NCBI RefSeq assembly: GCF_003589595.1
Contig: NW_020653716.1
Span: 96,629-160,628 of the forward strand
Direction: 5' to 3'
DNA from: Hyposmocoma kahamanoa
Taxonomy: Eukaryota; Arthropoda; Insecta; Lepidoptera; Cosmopterigidae
Length of the DNA: 64,000 nucleotides
Part shown: positions 1-10,930 of the stretch, one piece after another
How the letters are laid out: the number at the start of each line of letters is the position of its first letter
How positions within the stretch are numbered: the first letter of the stretch is position 1
Position numbers and translations under genes: made by a program
The notes under the pieces: generated by a model
Seen by the model: only the letters and a program-made list of their open reading frames with translations
The model's database searches: none
What the model was told of the DNA's origin: nothing

Positions 1-49
1 AACCAAATAGCCGCCATTTTGCGGTAGGATGAGCGCATCGCGTGAGCGG
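1..49 (+). mobile_element. Family H terminal fragment (H1), cut by window edge
   Basis: The first 49 bases match the outer end of H3 (38410-38458) and, in reverse complement, of H2 (35395-35445). They include the terminal 'gcgtgagcgg' and the 'gccgccattttgcggtagg' block. Only the terminus is in the window; the body lies upstream. The flanking tetramer is 'ataa'. Confidence 0.8.
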
Positions 50-134
50 ATAATTAACCATTTTGCAGTGTTTCCTATCGGACAACTTTCAGAAGACGCT
101 AAGAATTTCGTAATAAAGACTACAATTAATTTAG

Positions 135-308
135 ATTATACCACGCAAGAAAGTGCTCAAGATTTGCTGTAAATGTTCTTCTTCTTATCCATATATTACT
201 AGGAACCGAAAACCTTATGTTAAAAATCGAAAGGAGCTTGACGAGGAGACGCTGCATCTATTGAAAGTGAACCAACTCATCACTGATTCTGAAAAAGATA
301 TTTTGTAA
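135..308 (+). other. Short open frame, 57 codons, function unknown
   Basis: An open frame without its own ATG runs to a TAA at 306-308 and has a clustered basic/cysteine start (KICCKC) and an acidic end (ITDSEKDIL). An AATAAA lies near 462. It could be the 3' end of a decayed transposase or host exon, or chance. No family recognised. Confidence 0.2.
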
Positions 309-689
309 CAATAATAATAGGCCATGATAGAAGAGAGAGGCTAGAGTCTAAAACAGACATCCGAAATAATAACAAATATGATTTCATGTTTTTCTTTGCC
401 TCGTATTTTTAATTTGTTATATTTTAAGTAAAATTTATAATCACATTTAATTTATTTTATGAATAAAGAATTATCGTAACAGAGCGTTTCAATTTTTTTT
501 AAGTAAGTATTGAGTAGTATTTACCACGGAGAGATTTAAGATTTTGCACATTTTTCTTATTTTTTGGTGTATTCACGCAAAGAACAACTCACAGCACATT
601 GTATTCTAACATGAGCCTTATTCTGAAAAAAATCGTTGACGTACTTTCTAATTCATCTTTTAATAAGTCCACATTTGCCCTTTTTTTCC
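309..689. other. AT-rich spacer
   Basis: Nothing recognised apart from an AATAAA-like signal near 462. The open frames here are short and low in complexity. Confidence 0.5.
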
Positions 690-811
690 CTACCCTTCTA
701 AACCGGAACGCAGAAATGTTCACATTACAGGTTGGTGGCAGAAATAGGTGGAAGGTGGAAATACTTCCTTGGACGAACTCTTTCACAAAGCCTTCTAAAC
801 TGCTACTAAAC
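690..811 (-). repeat. SINE-like family A, copy A1 (partial)
   Basis: Family A is the commonest repeat here, about 300 bp when complete. It begins 'tttagtagcagtagagctcc', has a middle containing 'gaaattacaggcacatggg', and ends '...cgccacttggtatcata' plus an A-run. Full copies share the same 5' end, which suggests a SINE rather than truncated LINE tails; no tRNA head is obvious. A1 keeps only the first third, in reverse. Confidence 0.75.
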
Positions 812-1209
812 CTCCATTTAACTTGATGGAAAATGACGGTGTGGTCGACAATGGAGCATGTACACCTAAATAATGCCTATTCACTTTCATCTTTAAACAT
901 ATCAAGTTATAACGTTCAGGGGATAAGTCTGTACATAGTCGTTCGGCACAGTATTGATTTCTATTATAATATACTAACACATAATTTCAAAATACTATCA
1001 CTACCACTAACCGGACACCGGAAAATATTTGGAAGATCAATAAGAAAATATATTTTATGTTTAGGTCGTAATTGAAATAATTTATCTTCTATCTCTTAGC
1101 TCTTGACAGAGCGGTCTATCAGGGACTGATGTAGCTTGCCTCACGATATCCATAAAATTGGGACCAACGCAGAGGAACTGTAGTAGATGGAGGATCCGAA
1201 AAAACCAGG
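812..1209. other. Unannotated spacer
   Basis: No coding or repeat structure recognised. Open frames overlap on both strands without codon structure. Confidence 0.4.
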
Positions 1210-1522
1210 CACTGGAGGACATCGTGTCTGAGTCCAACATTATCAAAGATATCAAGTTCGCATGACTCCGGACACTTTAAAGAATAACAGTTCATAGATT
1301 TGTGAAAAGCGCCCACATGGAACGTCCTAGATGACCGGTTGGTCGTCCCTAAACTGATGGAGGGCCGAAGTGGAGAAAGACCTCCGCGCCTTGCACATAT
1401 AGAACTGGGAGGAAATCGCACAAGACAGGGTGCGCTGGCGCCAACTCGTGTTGGAGGCATTAGTTGGCGCCAGCGCAGTGGGTATTAACCCACTTCGGGT
1501 CTCTGACCCAGCGGATAAGTAG
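1210..1522 (+). pseudogene. Non-LTR retrotransposon reverse transcriptase, C-terminal remnant
   Basis: Pieces in different frames match the tail of insect LINE reverse transcriptases: LEDIVSESNIIKDIK near 1212, then WNVLDDRLVVPKLMEGR near 1318, then KDLRALHI-stop-NWEEIAQDRVRW with RQLVLEA near 1380-1460, ending at a TAG (1520-1522). At least two frameshifts and several stops make it non-functional. The fragment at 43999-44120 carries the same segment (IEELVSEPNIIGEIK), so both derive from one family. I infer an RTE-type LINE from this C-terminal signature; the catalytic core is absent. Confidence 0.65.
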
Positions 1523-2239
1523 CTAAATTTAAATAAACAATACAAAATACGTATTTGTGTTCTAATGACAGGTTATTTAAATATTATCTAGCCGTGACCC
1601 CATATTCCTTAAAATTTTCTTTCGATTTCGGAAAAAAATCGTTGTTTTGAAATTTGTAATTTTATCGCAGTTTTATAATCGAATTTGTGTTTGGGTGGAC
1701 TTCTGTTAATCTCTTCACGACTTATAGATTTAAATTTAGTCAATTATTTATAAATATGTGCATTTTCAAATTGTACAAATTCAAATTATAATATTCAATA
1801 ATTTTCTCGTCATCCTAATCAAATGCCAATTAAATGACCGCGGAAAGAAGCCTCTCGAACTTTTGGTTCGTGCTCAAGAAGTTTTCACATGGCGCTTCAA
1901 TTAAGGAGCTACAACTGTATATTTTCAGTTAAGTACAGTACTCTCGTCGAACGTTTCTATTTATTTTGTAACGGCAGAGCATTAGTTCTGCGTTTAGTCA
2001 CCTGCAAACATAAGTTGGTAGAGTTAGAAATTGACTTTATGTTTGAGTTCTTACTAAGTGTAATTAATGACCGACTAACTTTGCTACTTTGCTCTCTTTA
2101 ATGTACATCCGCTTATTTAGATTTTATCGCAGAAACATTTAAATTTGTTTTCCAGTATTTGTTTAAATTTGTTTGACAGAACTAGATTTTGTTCGCAAAA
2201 TATCTATAACCGTTTTGCCTTTGTGTTTCTTAATAATAA
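1523..2239. other. AT-rich spacer
   Basis: No recognised gene or repeat. The 70-aa frame at 1889-2101 shows no motif. Confidence 0.4.
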
Positions 2240-2288
2240 AACTAATATCAGGTTTCTTACCACGGTATGACTTCTTGTTATTTTCCCG
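2240..2288 (-). repeat. Stray Penelope-like element terminus
   Basis: The string 'ggtttcttaccacggtatga' followed by a 'ttattttcccg' tail matches the ends of the element at 30948-32394 and the 56-bp insertion at 46921-46976. Nothing else of the element lies next to it. Confidence 0.7.
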
Positions 2289-2969
2289 ATATTTGTGTTT
2301 CTTGCATAATGACAAGGCGGCAAATAAAACGGGCGTTAAAAAATGTAAAACGTCGACTCAGAGGTATGACTATAATGGTTTTCTTGTGTTATGAGGAAAT
2401 AAATACATTATATTGCATGAATAAACATCGCTTCAAGGATTTTGCAAATGGCAGCTCTCTTTTTTTAAACAGATGGCTAGCTATTGTTCCATAGATAATT
2501 GACAGAACTCGAACTAAAATAACTACGCATACAACCACGTGTATTAGATACAAACTAAATAATTTGAAAATACTGAAAATATTGCAGAATTGGAATATAT
2601 AAAATTAATTTAGTAAAATATAGTTAAATTGCAAGTTTTTTGTCTTTTCCTTTATTTCAAGCTTATGCGAAATACATTAACTTTTTCGAGCATAAAACTT
2701 TTTGCTTAATATTGACGTCTAAGAGAAGTGTAGTGCTAATTGCACTGGCGGTAATGGATTATTATCGTGTGCAGTGAAAAAGCCCGTGGGCGTAATTTAG
2801 AACATTATGGTCGACTTTGCCTGCATGTCAGTCATGACAATGTTTACGAGCAAGTGCATCTAATAATATAAATATTATTTAAGATTTACAAGTGCTGCAC
2901 TGTCAAAATTTGCGTATTTTTAAATATTTTCAGTTTTCTAAAGTTCAATTGAAGTAACTAAAAAAAAAA
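2289..2969. other. AT-rich spacer
   Basis: No recognised feature. An A-run near 2960-2970 lies at the 5' break of the LINE that follows. Confidence 0.4.
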
Positions 2970-5158
2970 ACATCCTAATGATGAAATTCTCAAACTCTCT
3001 TATAAGAGGCATCGAAATTTTTGTAACACTCGCATAAAAAACGCAAAAAGATAATTCGAAAGGGAAGAAATTAGAAAGGCCGGCAGAGATGGAAGGCGAC
3101 TATGGGAAGCCATTGGTAAAGTTGCCAATGTAAACAAACCAAAAAACATAGCTGATTTACTTTTGAAAGTAGGAAGTTCACCGCAAAGTTCGATTGATTT
3201 GGTGAACCATTTCTTTGTAAATGTGGGCCCTAATTTGGCAAACACCACTATGCAGAACTCGGGATCCAATTATAATCTGCCTGTGAGGTTCAATGGTAAA
3301 TCTTTTGCTATGCTGGAGACAGATGAGCGTGAAGTGGATTAATTAACTCTCTAAAGGCGGATTGTGCAACGGGATGGGATGATATCTCTGGAAGTCTTAT
3401 AAGACGATACAAAAACCTCATCATACCGCCGCTCACGTACATCTGTAATCTCAGTATCTCTGCAGGAGTTTTTCCTGAACAATTTAAAACGGCGGTTATA
3501 CACCCTATATATAAGGCGGGGGATCGAGGCCGTTTCAACAGCTATAGGCCTATCCTAGTCCTATCAGCCTTGTCAAAGATTCTTGAGCGCATTCTCAACA
3601 ACAGGCTGGTTAATTTTTTGGAAACCATTCTGCTTCTATCCCTTAACCAGTTCGTATTTCGGAAGGGTAGACCGACTGCAGATGCTGTACATCAGTTAAT
3701 CATCAGTGATCATGTGGTCATCAACTTGGATAATCGACGTGGATGTCTCGGTATATTTCTGGATCTGGCCAAGGCATTTGATACGGTTTCGATACCCCGA
3801 CTATTACATAAGCTGCAATCACTGGGACTGAGGGGACCACAGTTTGATATATTTAGAAGCTACCTCTCAGAGAGAACTCAGTATATAAAAATTGGTGCCT
3901 ATACTAGCGACGCCCAACCCATTACGTTCCGAGTTCCACAGGGAAGCATTTTGGGTCCCACACTGTTCCTAGTGTATATCAATGACCTTTGTAGCAGCCA
4001 CAGACGTGCCAGAATGTCTAACCCTCTTCCGACATTCAGGCACGTCTCAGTGCAAGCAAAAGTAACAACCATGCCTTGTGAATCAGCATAAGACACACGT
4101 ACCAAATTAGTATAAATAAGTAGCTCAAGAAAATATACCACAGTTATAATCAGTTCACACATTAATATACAGTCATTTACCAACCCACGACTCGTCTATC
4201 ATTCCCCACTAAACTACCATGGCGAACTGGTGATCACCAACACCTTTTCACCTGCGCCATGGTAAAACCTTTGTGATTTACAGCTTCAAAATTGTAAAAT
4301 TTTCTCATACGCTGATGACACCGCGCTGATATTCTCTGGTGCGGATTGGGATGAGACCTATCAATCTGCACAGGCTGGTTTTAGTGTAGTAAGGAGGTGG
4401 CTCAACGACAATCTTCTCACACTTAATGCAGAAAAAACTAAAGTAGTCCCTTTTTCAATCCGCAACCATACTATACCTGATAACTCACAACTCAAAATTG
4501 CCGTCATCTCCAACCACGTTTCAGTATCAACAACCTTTTTGGAAATTGCAAACAGTATAAAATACCTTGGAGTGCTGATTGACTCAAATCTTAATTTTAG
4601 ACAGCATATTAATTTATTATCAGCGCGCATTCGGAAGCTCATTTACATCTTCAAGTCTCTCCGTCACGTAGCAGACCCCTACATCATGAAAATGGTATAC
4701 CTTGCTCTAGGACAAAGCTTATTTATCTATTGTATTTCCGTCTGGGGTGGGGCCCCTAGGACTCGTTTTATTCTTGTAGAACGAGCACAAAGAGTGATTC
4801 TAAAAGTTGCCTGCTTCAAACCATACCATTTTCCTACTATGGATATTTATGACTTTTGTCAAGGTCTTACTGTTAGACAACTTTTTGTCCTCTGGACGGT
4901 GTTGAGACAACACACCCTTACCCCTTATGACAGTGGCTCTGATAGGCGAAATTACATAGTGGCCTCTTGTGACCGACTGAGGACTGCCTTTAGCTACAGA
5001 TTTTTCTGCTTCCTTGGATATTTCCTTTACAATAAACTCCATCGAGAGCTTCACATTTTTGGGTTCAATAATTTCGAATGTAAGAAGAGGTTGGCAAACT
5101 GGTTGCAAAAATTAAATTATGATGATACGGAAAAGTTGCTTCATTCAATAGTCTGAAT
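2970..5158 (+). pseudogene. LINE reverse transcriptase (CR1/Jockey type), 5'-truncated and broken
   Basis: This is the reverse transcriptase of a non-LTR retrotransposon, which copies element RNA into DNA at a nicked target. Readable blocks in order: a linker (SYKRHRNFCNTRIKNAKR), finger motifs ATGWDDISGSLIRRY and AVIHPIYKAGDRGRFNSYRP, LSALSKILERILNNRL, palm motif KAFDTVSIPRLLHKLQ, VPQGSILGPTLFLVYINDL, and the catalytic box YADD at 4308-4319. The thumb and C-terminal part follow (FIYCISVWGGAPRTR, LTVRQLFVLW), ending at a stop near 5154. Damage includes a stop near 3054, a frameshift after EREVD near 3340, and a 274-bp insertion at 3993-4266 just before YADD. The endonuclease and ORF1 are missing (5' truncation). 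CR1 versus Jockey clade was not resolved. Confidence 0.85.
3993..4266. mobile_element. 274-bp insertion in the LINE, 8-bp target duplication
   Basis: It interrupts the reverse transcriptase between LC and the following LQLQNCKIFSYADD. 'acctttgt' occurs on both sides (3985-3992 and 4267-4274), so removing insert plus one copy restores the frame. It starts 'agcagccacagacgtg' and ends 'gcgccatggtaaa'. There are no terminal inverted repeats, but its last 50 bp can fold on 'accatggcg'/'cgccatggt'. It contains no coding sequence. The family is unknown. Confidence 0.75.
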
Positions 5159-5500
5159 CAAACTTAATGTTCCGTTACTGGTACACACACACACACACAT
5201 GTATTCAAATCACACACACCCAAACACACTCGCGCGCACACAAACAAACACACACACATACACACACAAATGTATTCCAAATTACACACAACCATACACA
5301 CATTTTTTCTCTCATACATATAATTTGTGGTTGGTATATGTATACTTAGTAACATATGTTTCATTTGCAAGGGTTGAGGCCTGGTGACTTGTAGCACAGG
5401 TGTTAAACCTATATACAGGCTGTATATTTGAAAGGGGGACATACTTATAGAGTGCGTTATATTCCTGATTCTCAACCCAAAGAAATAATAAACTAATGAA
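5159..5500 (+). repeat. CA-rich microsatellite and probable LINE 3' UTR
   Basis: Interrupted (CA)n tracts occupy about 5183-5290 directly after the LINE stop codon. A polyadenylation-like 'aataataaa' lies near 5485. Position suggests the LINE's 3' untranslated region. Long open frames on both strands here are products of the repeat. Confidence 0.6.
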
Positions 5501-5759
5501 CTTAAACTTTACAAAAAATATTTTTTAATTTTTTTTTATCGACTACTACTTGAGCACAACATTAGTTATCGAAATCTATGCACATCACTATTATTGCTCC
5601 GACGCAGCGGCGAAAAGCAAAGCACAGGTCGGGGGTGAGAACGCGGGCGCATACGCGAAATTGCTCAGTCCACGCGCGACCTTGATCTAACGAAGACACG
5701 TAAATTATTTGTCCTTCCGCTCGCCCGATCGCCGCAAAATGGGTATTTATTCTAACGTG

Positions 5760-5860
5760 GAATGGTGCGACTTTACGCAATAAGTGGTGATAGTGTGAGG
5801 CAAGCTATTGAAATGTTCCCAAATCGGAGTTTACGCGGAGGAGGTGAACAGTGTTTCGAC
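5760..5860 (+). pseudogene. Possible DUF4817-like HTH fragment
   Basis: The frame from 5762 reads MVRLYAISGDSVRQAIEMFP then NR. It resembles a short arthropod helix-turn-helix domain often seen near transposon genes (YGxxxGNaxxA...YPNR pattern). Frame shifts on both sides prevent a longer match. A GC-rich stretch (5590-5720) precedes it and may be an element's 5' region. Recognition is weak. Confidence 0.3.
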
Positions 5861-6525
5861 TGTGATTGTGACTGTGATTCGTTATACTGTGAGACAAAAT
5901 GTGTTTGTGTTGTACAATTTAAAACAAAATTTACTATGCCGTGCTAGACTATGCATTGTGGAAAACGGTGGACATTTTGAACACTTGCTCCGTACCACGT
6001 AAGTGTAAATAAACTGTAAATAACTAAAAAATCAATCATTGTAATTAATTTGATTTCACATTTTTAACTACGCCAAAAACCCCCAATTCTTATTAAATGA
6101 TAACTACTTACTAAAACATTTCGATGATAGTTCAAGTAAAAAACAATTAACATAACCTAAAACGTAAATGTGAAATCATTGTTATTGTTACTGTCTCACT
6201 CGGCGTTCGCTTGGTAGCATTCCCATTGCACTCGAAATTAAGCGTAATGGGAATCGGTTTATTCCTATCTACAGTTCAAAACACATTTGTTGATTTATTT
6301 TTTGTTCTATCCCATATCCTAATTTTATTTTAGTCTATGTTAAGTTGTAACATGATTTACTATGACATGTATGAATATGTCTCACTTTCAGATATACAGC
6401 CTGTATAGCAAGCACCGGCTCCTACAAAATACTGTTCTAAAATTACTAAGATTGTTTATGTACTTCTTATTTGTTGTTGTATTTTGTGGAGAAATAAAAA
6501 AAAGTATTATTATTACTATATAACT
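5861..6525. other. Spacer with possible LINE 3' tail
   Basis: The end (about 6330-6525) looks like a LINE 3' untranslated region finishing in 'gagaaataaaa' and a short ATT microsatellite. 'aatgtgaaatcattgttatt' near 6168 is loosely inverted relative to 6040-6066. Nothing coding recognised. Confidence 0.4.
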
Positions 6526-6735
6526 GTCTACGTGGCGGAACGGTTAATATGCTGATCTGTCACACAGAGGCCCCGAATTCGATTCCCGGGCCGAGATAAG
6601 TATTTGTATGGCCCACATTTTTTGTGACTTTGGGTGTAATTTATGATCAATGGCACCCGCGATACAGGATTTTCCTAGTGCGGAGCTATGAGTGCATGCC
6701 TTATTATTTATTGTAGTTCAGTGTAACAATTTAAT
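6526..6735 (+). mobile_element. tRNA-derived SINE family B, copy B1
   Basis: Family B has a tRNA-like head with an A box of form 'tggccgaacgg' and B box 'ggttcgattcc'. A conserved body follows ('atttgtatggcctacattta') with a tail 'gttgagtgtgtgcgttattt'. B1 keeps a complete but diverged body; its A box reads 'tggcggaacgg'. These boxes would bind TFIIIC for polymerase III transcription. This is a SINE head, not a tRNA gene. Confidence 0.85.
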
Positions 6736-7455
6736 CATAAAATAATAGGAGAAACACGAACATGATTGTGATATAAATTCTAATAGTAAATCAAATAATT
6801 ATTACAAATAAATACTTGTGGAGATTTGTAGTTAGCATTTTCACCTGTCACTCAACATATATTTATTGTTAAAAATTCGCTGTAAATCTTCCAAAAATAA
6901 ATAAATAAATAATTTTAAATCCCTGTTGTATTTTTGTTTTAAATTACACCCGTACACAGAACACTTTATGTGCATCATTATATATGCATACTACGGTTTT
7001 CGTAGAGCTCGCTGAAGGTATTAAAAATATTTTAAAACACACACATGTCAACCCTTATCGCTCGATCCGGCAAACTAAGCTTGTTTACAAGATGCAGCTC
7101 GCGGCGCCCGACTCTCCTCGAGTACCCTGCCGTTGCTTAGCGCAAGTACATTCGTTGCACGACTTTACGATTTATGGAACTGGGGCAATAAACACAGCTT
7201 CAATGTTTTTATCAATAATGTCATTATAATCAGCTGAAATCCCAAATACCTGCAGAGTTCAGCTACCACTACTTTTTATGCTTATAATGCCAGTAGTGCA
7301 AACGAGTCTATATATAAATGTCTACGTAAACCACACGAGAGCACACAAATGCCACCAACAGCGGAATTGAAGTTCTGAATCGTGGCCGAAAACGGTCGAG
7401 ACAATTTTACCAAGATAAAACCATCTTGGATGTCATTATTATTACTTTTTTTTTA
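6736..7455. other. Unannotated spacer
   Basis: An 81-aa frame at 6984-7229 has no recognisable motif. No repeats identified. Confidence 0.35.
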
Positions 7456-7459
7456 CTAA

Positions 7460-8266
7460 CCCTAGATTACGAACCTTCGTCGAACCGCCGACGCGGGTTC
7501 GAAATGAGGGTGGTAAATTTTGCGCGCGTGGTCATATTCTTTTCAACTTCCGGCTAATCTCCGTCAACCCGTTGCCCGTGCGACTGATGGTAGTGCTTTT
7601 TTGGTTGGAAGTCTGTGTGCACCGTACCAGCAACCATGACTCGTCGCATCGACTTCGATCGCATTAACTATATCAACCCTTGGAGGCTGTGCATGGCTCA
7701 ATTACATAAATTTTGAAAATATCAGGAAGTAGTTGTAATAGTAGTTCTACACTTGAAACTGAAGAAAGAGATGCATTGTATTCCTAAACTAAAGAAGAAG
7801 AAAATCTGTGCGATGTGTCCCTTTGCATAGCGAAAAGCTGTTGCACTAAATACAAAAAATTGTTGTGTTGTGAACGCAAACTTCAAATATGTCACAAATG
7901 TTTTAGTTCCCAGATTTGTACCAAAATGTTTTATTGTTTAGTTCATTTGTATTGTTAATTTTAATAATTTAAGTTTTTTTCAAACATTGTCTTTATAAAT
8001 TTAATATGTAAGCAATTTAAATATTTCATAAATGTAGATTTTTGCATAAAAATTATCATCTCATATAACAGACTGTTTCTAAAGAATATGTTGCATAATA
8101 ATAACAAAAGCATAACAATATATTGGTACATAATTGTTATTAAAAATAAACACAAAAAATATACAATTTTATTTCACAAAATCGGCGAAATCCGTTTTTT
8201 TATAAGCGTTGTCGAAACGACGAAAGTTCGTAATAAGCATTGAGAAATAAGGTTAGTGATCTAGGG
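7460..8266 (+). mobile_element. piggyBac-like element remnant with CTAA flanks
   Basis: The left end 'ccctagattacgaacctt' and the right end (reverse complement 'ccctagatcactaacctt') form terminal inverted repeats starting CCCTAGAT, as in piggyBac. Both sides carry CTAA (7456-7459, 8267-8270), one base off the usual TTAA. At 807 bp most of the transposase is deleted, but a cysteine-rich tail remains inside (next entry), which supports the call independently. Confidence 0.75.
7785..7909 (+). pseudogene. piggyBac-like transposase, C-terminal cysteine-rich domain remnant
   Basis: Two frames separated by a frameshift read KKKKICAMCPFA and then AKSCCTKYKKLLCCERKLQ followed by ICHKCF. The spacing of CxxC, CC and HxxC pairs fits the zinc-binding tail that lets piggyBac transposases recognise their ends. 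The DDD catalytic core is missing. It sits inside matching terminal repeats, so it is the remaining 3' end of that element's gene. Confidence 0.55.
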
Positions 8267-8270
8267 CTAA

Positions 8271-9454
8271 AGTAAATGTGCTTGCTCTTAACCTAGCGCC
8301 TGAGCAAAGGTAGGGTTTATAATATACTAAGTTCGCTTAGGAAATGCCTATTCAGTCGCACCTTAAAGATTCTCAGGTTGTATATGCTCTAAAGTACAAT
8401 CCGTTCTTTAGGCTGGGCGCATAATAAAAGATGACGAAAAGCACTTAGTACGCCCGAAGGGAATACCGACCAGGTAGAGTCTAGATAGTCGACGGTAAAA
8501 GGGGGTGGGCGAAACAAGCTGAAGGAGCTCTTGGGTACACTTACAGAAGTATATTCTTTAGAAATTTAAAATTTACTAAAACACATAAATTTACCTTAAA
8601 TTTAAACACAGCTTACTGCCTTTTGAATATACATTATAATTATCTTCATCTGTATCCTACAAACGCAGACGGAAAAAGGATGAAAAGAAAATTAAGCACC
8701 TATTAATACGTGTTTTTCGGCTTTAAAAAGAAATTCACAAGACAAGTCAGGATTCTCGTTAGAGCGGAACTCCTTATTTCCCTTTGTTAAATTGGAGTTA
8801 AGTCGTAAAAAGTTCGCTCGGTATTAATTTTGACACTGTCAGCACGATTGGTTAGCATAATTTCGATTTCTATTTTTGCAAAATTAATCTAAGGAACACC
8901 CGAGGGAATTGTCTTCGAATTACGTGAGCAATCTGAATCTACTTAACCTAGTCTTTTAAAAATATGAGTCTAACAAAGCGGAAGATGGTTCTTGGTGATG
9001 GAGGTTTAGAGAAAAGTGGTTTTAAACGTACACTAGTACGTCCCTGAACAGTCACGTGCGAAAGTGGAGGCATTTCAAATGGTTATAACACGTTCCGGGA
9101 AGCATTGATGTAAGTACTTTTAAATATTATTCAAACATTTTCGGACTTATATACAGAAAATAGCACATTAAGCCTGATATTTTGATCTTTGAATCGTTTT
9201 TATCTCAAACGACGTAGAGTCGCTTTTAAACATTAAGTGTCAAGTTTGCCTTAGTCTCTGTACATCAATTTATTAATATGTAATATTTTTACCCCATTTA
9301 TTAAGGCGCAGTAATCATAAAAATGGAACAAAATAATTTGCTAGATCGTGAACCCAATTAAGGACAAATCGTGCAAAATAATTGCGTCCATGTTGATTTA
9401 TTTTTTGTAGTTATTTTTTCGTGCAGTTGATTAACGCTCGGCTTATAAGCCGCC
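8271..9454. other. Unannotated spacer
   Basis: AT-rich sequence with no recognised gene, RNA or repeat. Confidence 0.4.
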
Positions 9455-9645
9455 GTCGAACAGTCAATAACCTCTGAGGATGCCTTATAGAGACGCGAAA
9501 CACGTGACGGGTATATTTTTGGTGGTGGTGTTTGTGACTGAAATTGGGCTTGTGTTATTTGTTCTATTGATTTTATGCGGGATATAATATTGTTAAGGAT
9601 GGTGGGGAAATTAACTGCATGAAAAATTCAACGTTTTGCGCGATT
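9455..9645 (+). repeat. Dispersed repeat family E, copy E1
   Basis: Shares 'cgaaacacgtg', 'gggtatatttttggt', 'gcttgtgttattt' and 'aattaactgcatgaaaaa' in the same order and spacing with 58330-58500. The 'cgaaacacgtg' core resembles the hairpin ends of Penelope-like elements; that link is inference. Confidence 0.7.
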
Positions 9646-10234
9646 CAACCGCTTGGGTCCGCGGAATAATTAAATACCTAGGTGATTAAACATCGTGACA
9701 TTCAATAAACTTAAAAATTACAAGAACATGTAAGTTAAAATAATTTTCAGTCACAGAAAGTTTGTTTAGTGCAATTATATTAAATTGATACATCTTCAAA
9801 CTAACTTCGAATACACCAAAATTCCAAGCAAAATAATTCAAACGGCAATACATCTTCATTCGGAATTCTGTGTGTCGAACACAATAAATTTCGTAATACG
9901 TCACAGAAACCTAAAGTCGAAATGCCCTCAAAAGGTGCTGCTCAAAAAGGAATAACACAATGTAACAATTTTCGAATTTCACCCAACTGCTGGGATATAA
10001 ATCAAAGAATGGAACAAAAAATCGCCAAGAATTTCACAATTGTACACAGAATTTCAGGATGGATCTCTTATACACTAGTGATGCGACACGTACCTACACT
10101 ACCAGGTATCGATATCTTATTATACAATTTAAATAACGCAATTTTTATGACATCCATTAGCATTTATTATTAATACAAATTTCGAACACTAAGAAAAATG
10201 TTTTTCATCCGACTTGATTCAATTCAGCACCTTC
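9646..10234. other. Unannotated spacer
   Basis: Open frames on both strands (9686-9904, 9922-10173) show no motif. Nothing recognised. Confidence 0.35.
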
Positions 10235-10380
10235 AAGTATGCAATGCCTGACGCTCTTCCAACTGAGCTACGGAACGAACCGCAGTTCTTTGTTTATTTT
10301 AAACGACTTTTTTGCCGTAAACCTATGAAAGTTTTTTTAGTCTTCGACCTATGTATTAATAATTATAACAAACTAGTGGA
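10235..10380 (-). mobile_element. tRNA-related SINE family C, copy C1 (rearranged)
   Basis: 'ccaactgagctacggaac' is a reversed tRNA-like A-box region. It is followed by the family's internal block ('cctatgaaagt') and then, in the opposite orientation, by the tail 'ttaataattataacaaacta'. In C3 (42488-42710) these parts run in one orientation, so C1 is rearranged or composite. Confidence 0.55.
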
Positions 10381-10411
10381 GTAATTTAACAAAAAATACA
10401 TTGAATATGAG

Positions 10412-10930
10412 GGCGCGTTCCCACTATGTCGTCACGTTTTATTATCGTTGGACGACTGTCGTGTCTAGCCTGTTCCCATATCACGACTATATGTCGTGGA
10501 CGATTTTTTATCGTTGAACGACTGTCATGACTAGATGTTCCCACTAGATCGTGACGACAATTTATCGTTTCACGACAGTCTCCTTGCCCATCTCTGGCTA
10601 ACACCCAACGCTACTGCAAAGAGAGCAGAGGGCGCGGGATACAAGAAGGGAGGGCAGGGAGCAGAATACGTGCGGACAGCGATAAACAAAACGTGACGAC
10701 AATAAGAGCTGCGACAATCTCTTGTCACGTTTTCATCGTGACGTTTTTTTATCGTTCGACGACAGTCGTTCTAGCTGTTCCCACTGTGACAGTTATCGTT
10801 GTAACGATAAAAAATCGTGAACGACAGTTAATCGTGTCGTGCTATATGTGAACAACTTCATTTAAATATACAAGCCACGACACTGTAAACTGCACGACAA
10901 TCTGTCGTCACGACATAGTGGGAACGCGCC
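10412..10930. mobile_element. 519-bp MITE (family P) with long inverted ends
   Basis: The terminal inverted repeat is 'ggcgcgttcccactatgtcg' at both ends. The interior is packed with direct and inverted copies of 'gttcccact', 'tcgtgacg' and 'atcgttcgacgacagtcg'-type words. It has no coding capacity. No clean flanking duplication was seen ('tatga' occurs near both ends but offset). The GGGCG-start might suggest PIF/Harbinger; unproven. Confidence 0.8.

Noticed and set aside
5164..5475. Long open frames on both strands
   Set aside because: They are translations of a (CA)n tract and carry only Thr/His or Val/Cys repeats.
6540..6605. Possible tRNA gene
   Set aside because: A and B boxes are present, but the same head with a shared body and tail recurs at several loci; it is a SINE head, and no cloverleaf with a proper acceptor stem is kept.
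7961..8155. 64-aa hydrophobic minus-strand frame
   Set aside because: AT-driven Leu/Ile/Phe composition inside a decayed piggyBac-like element.
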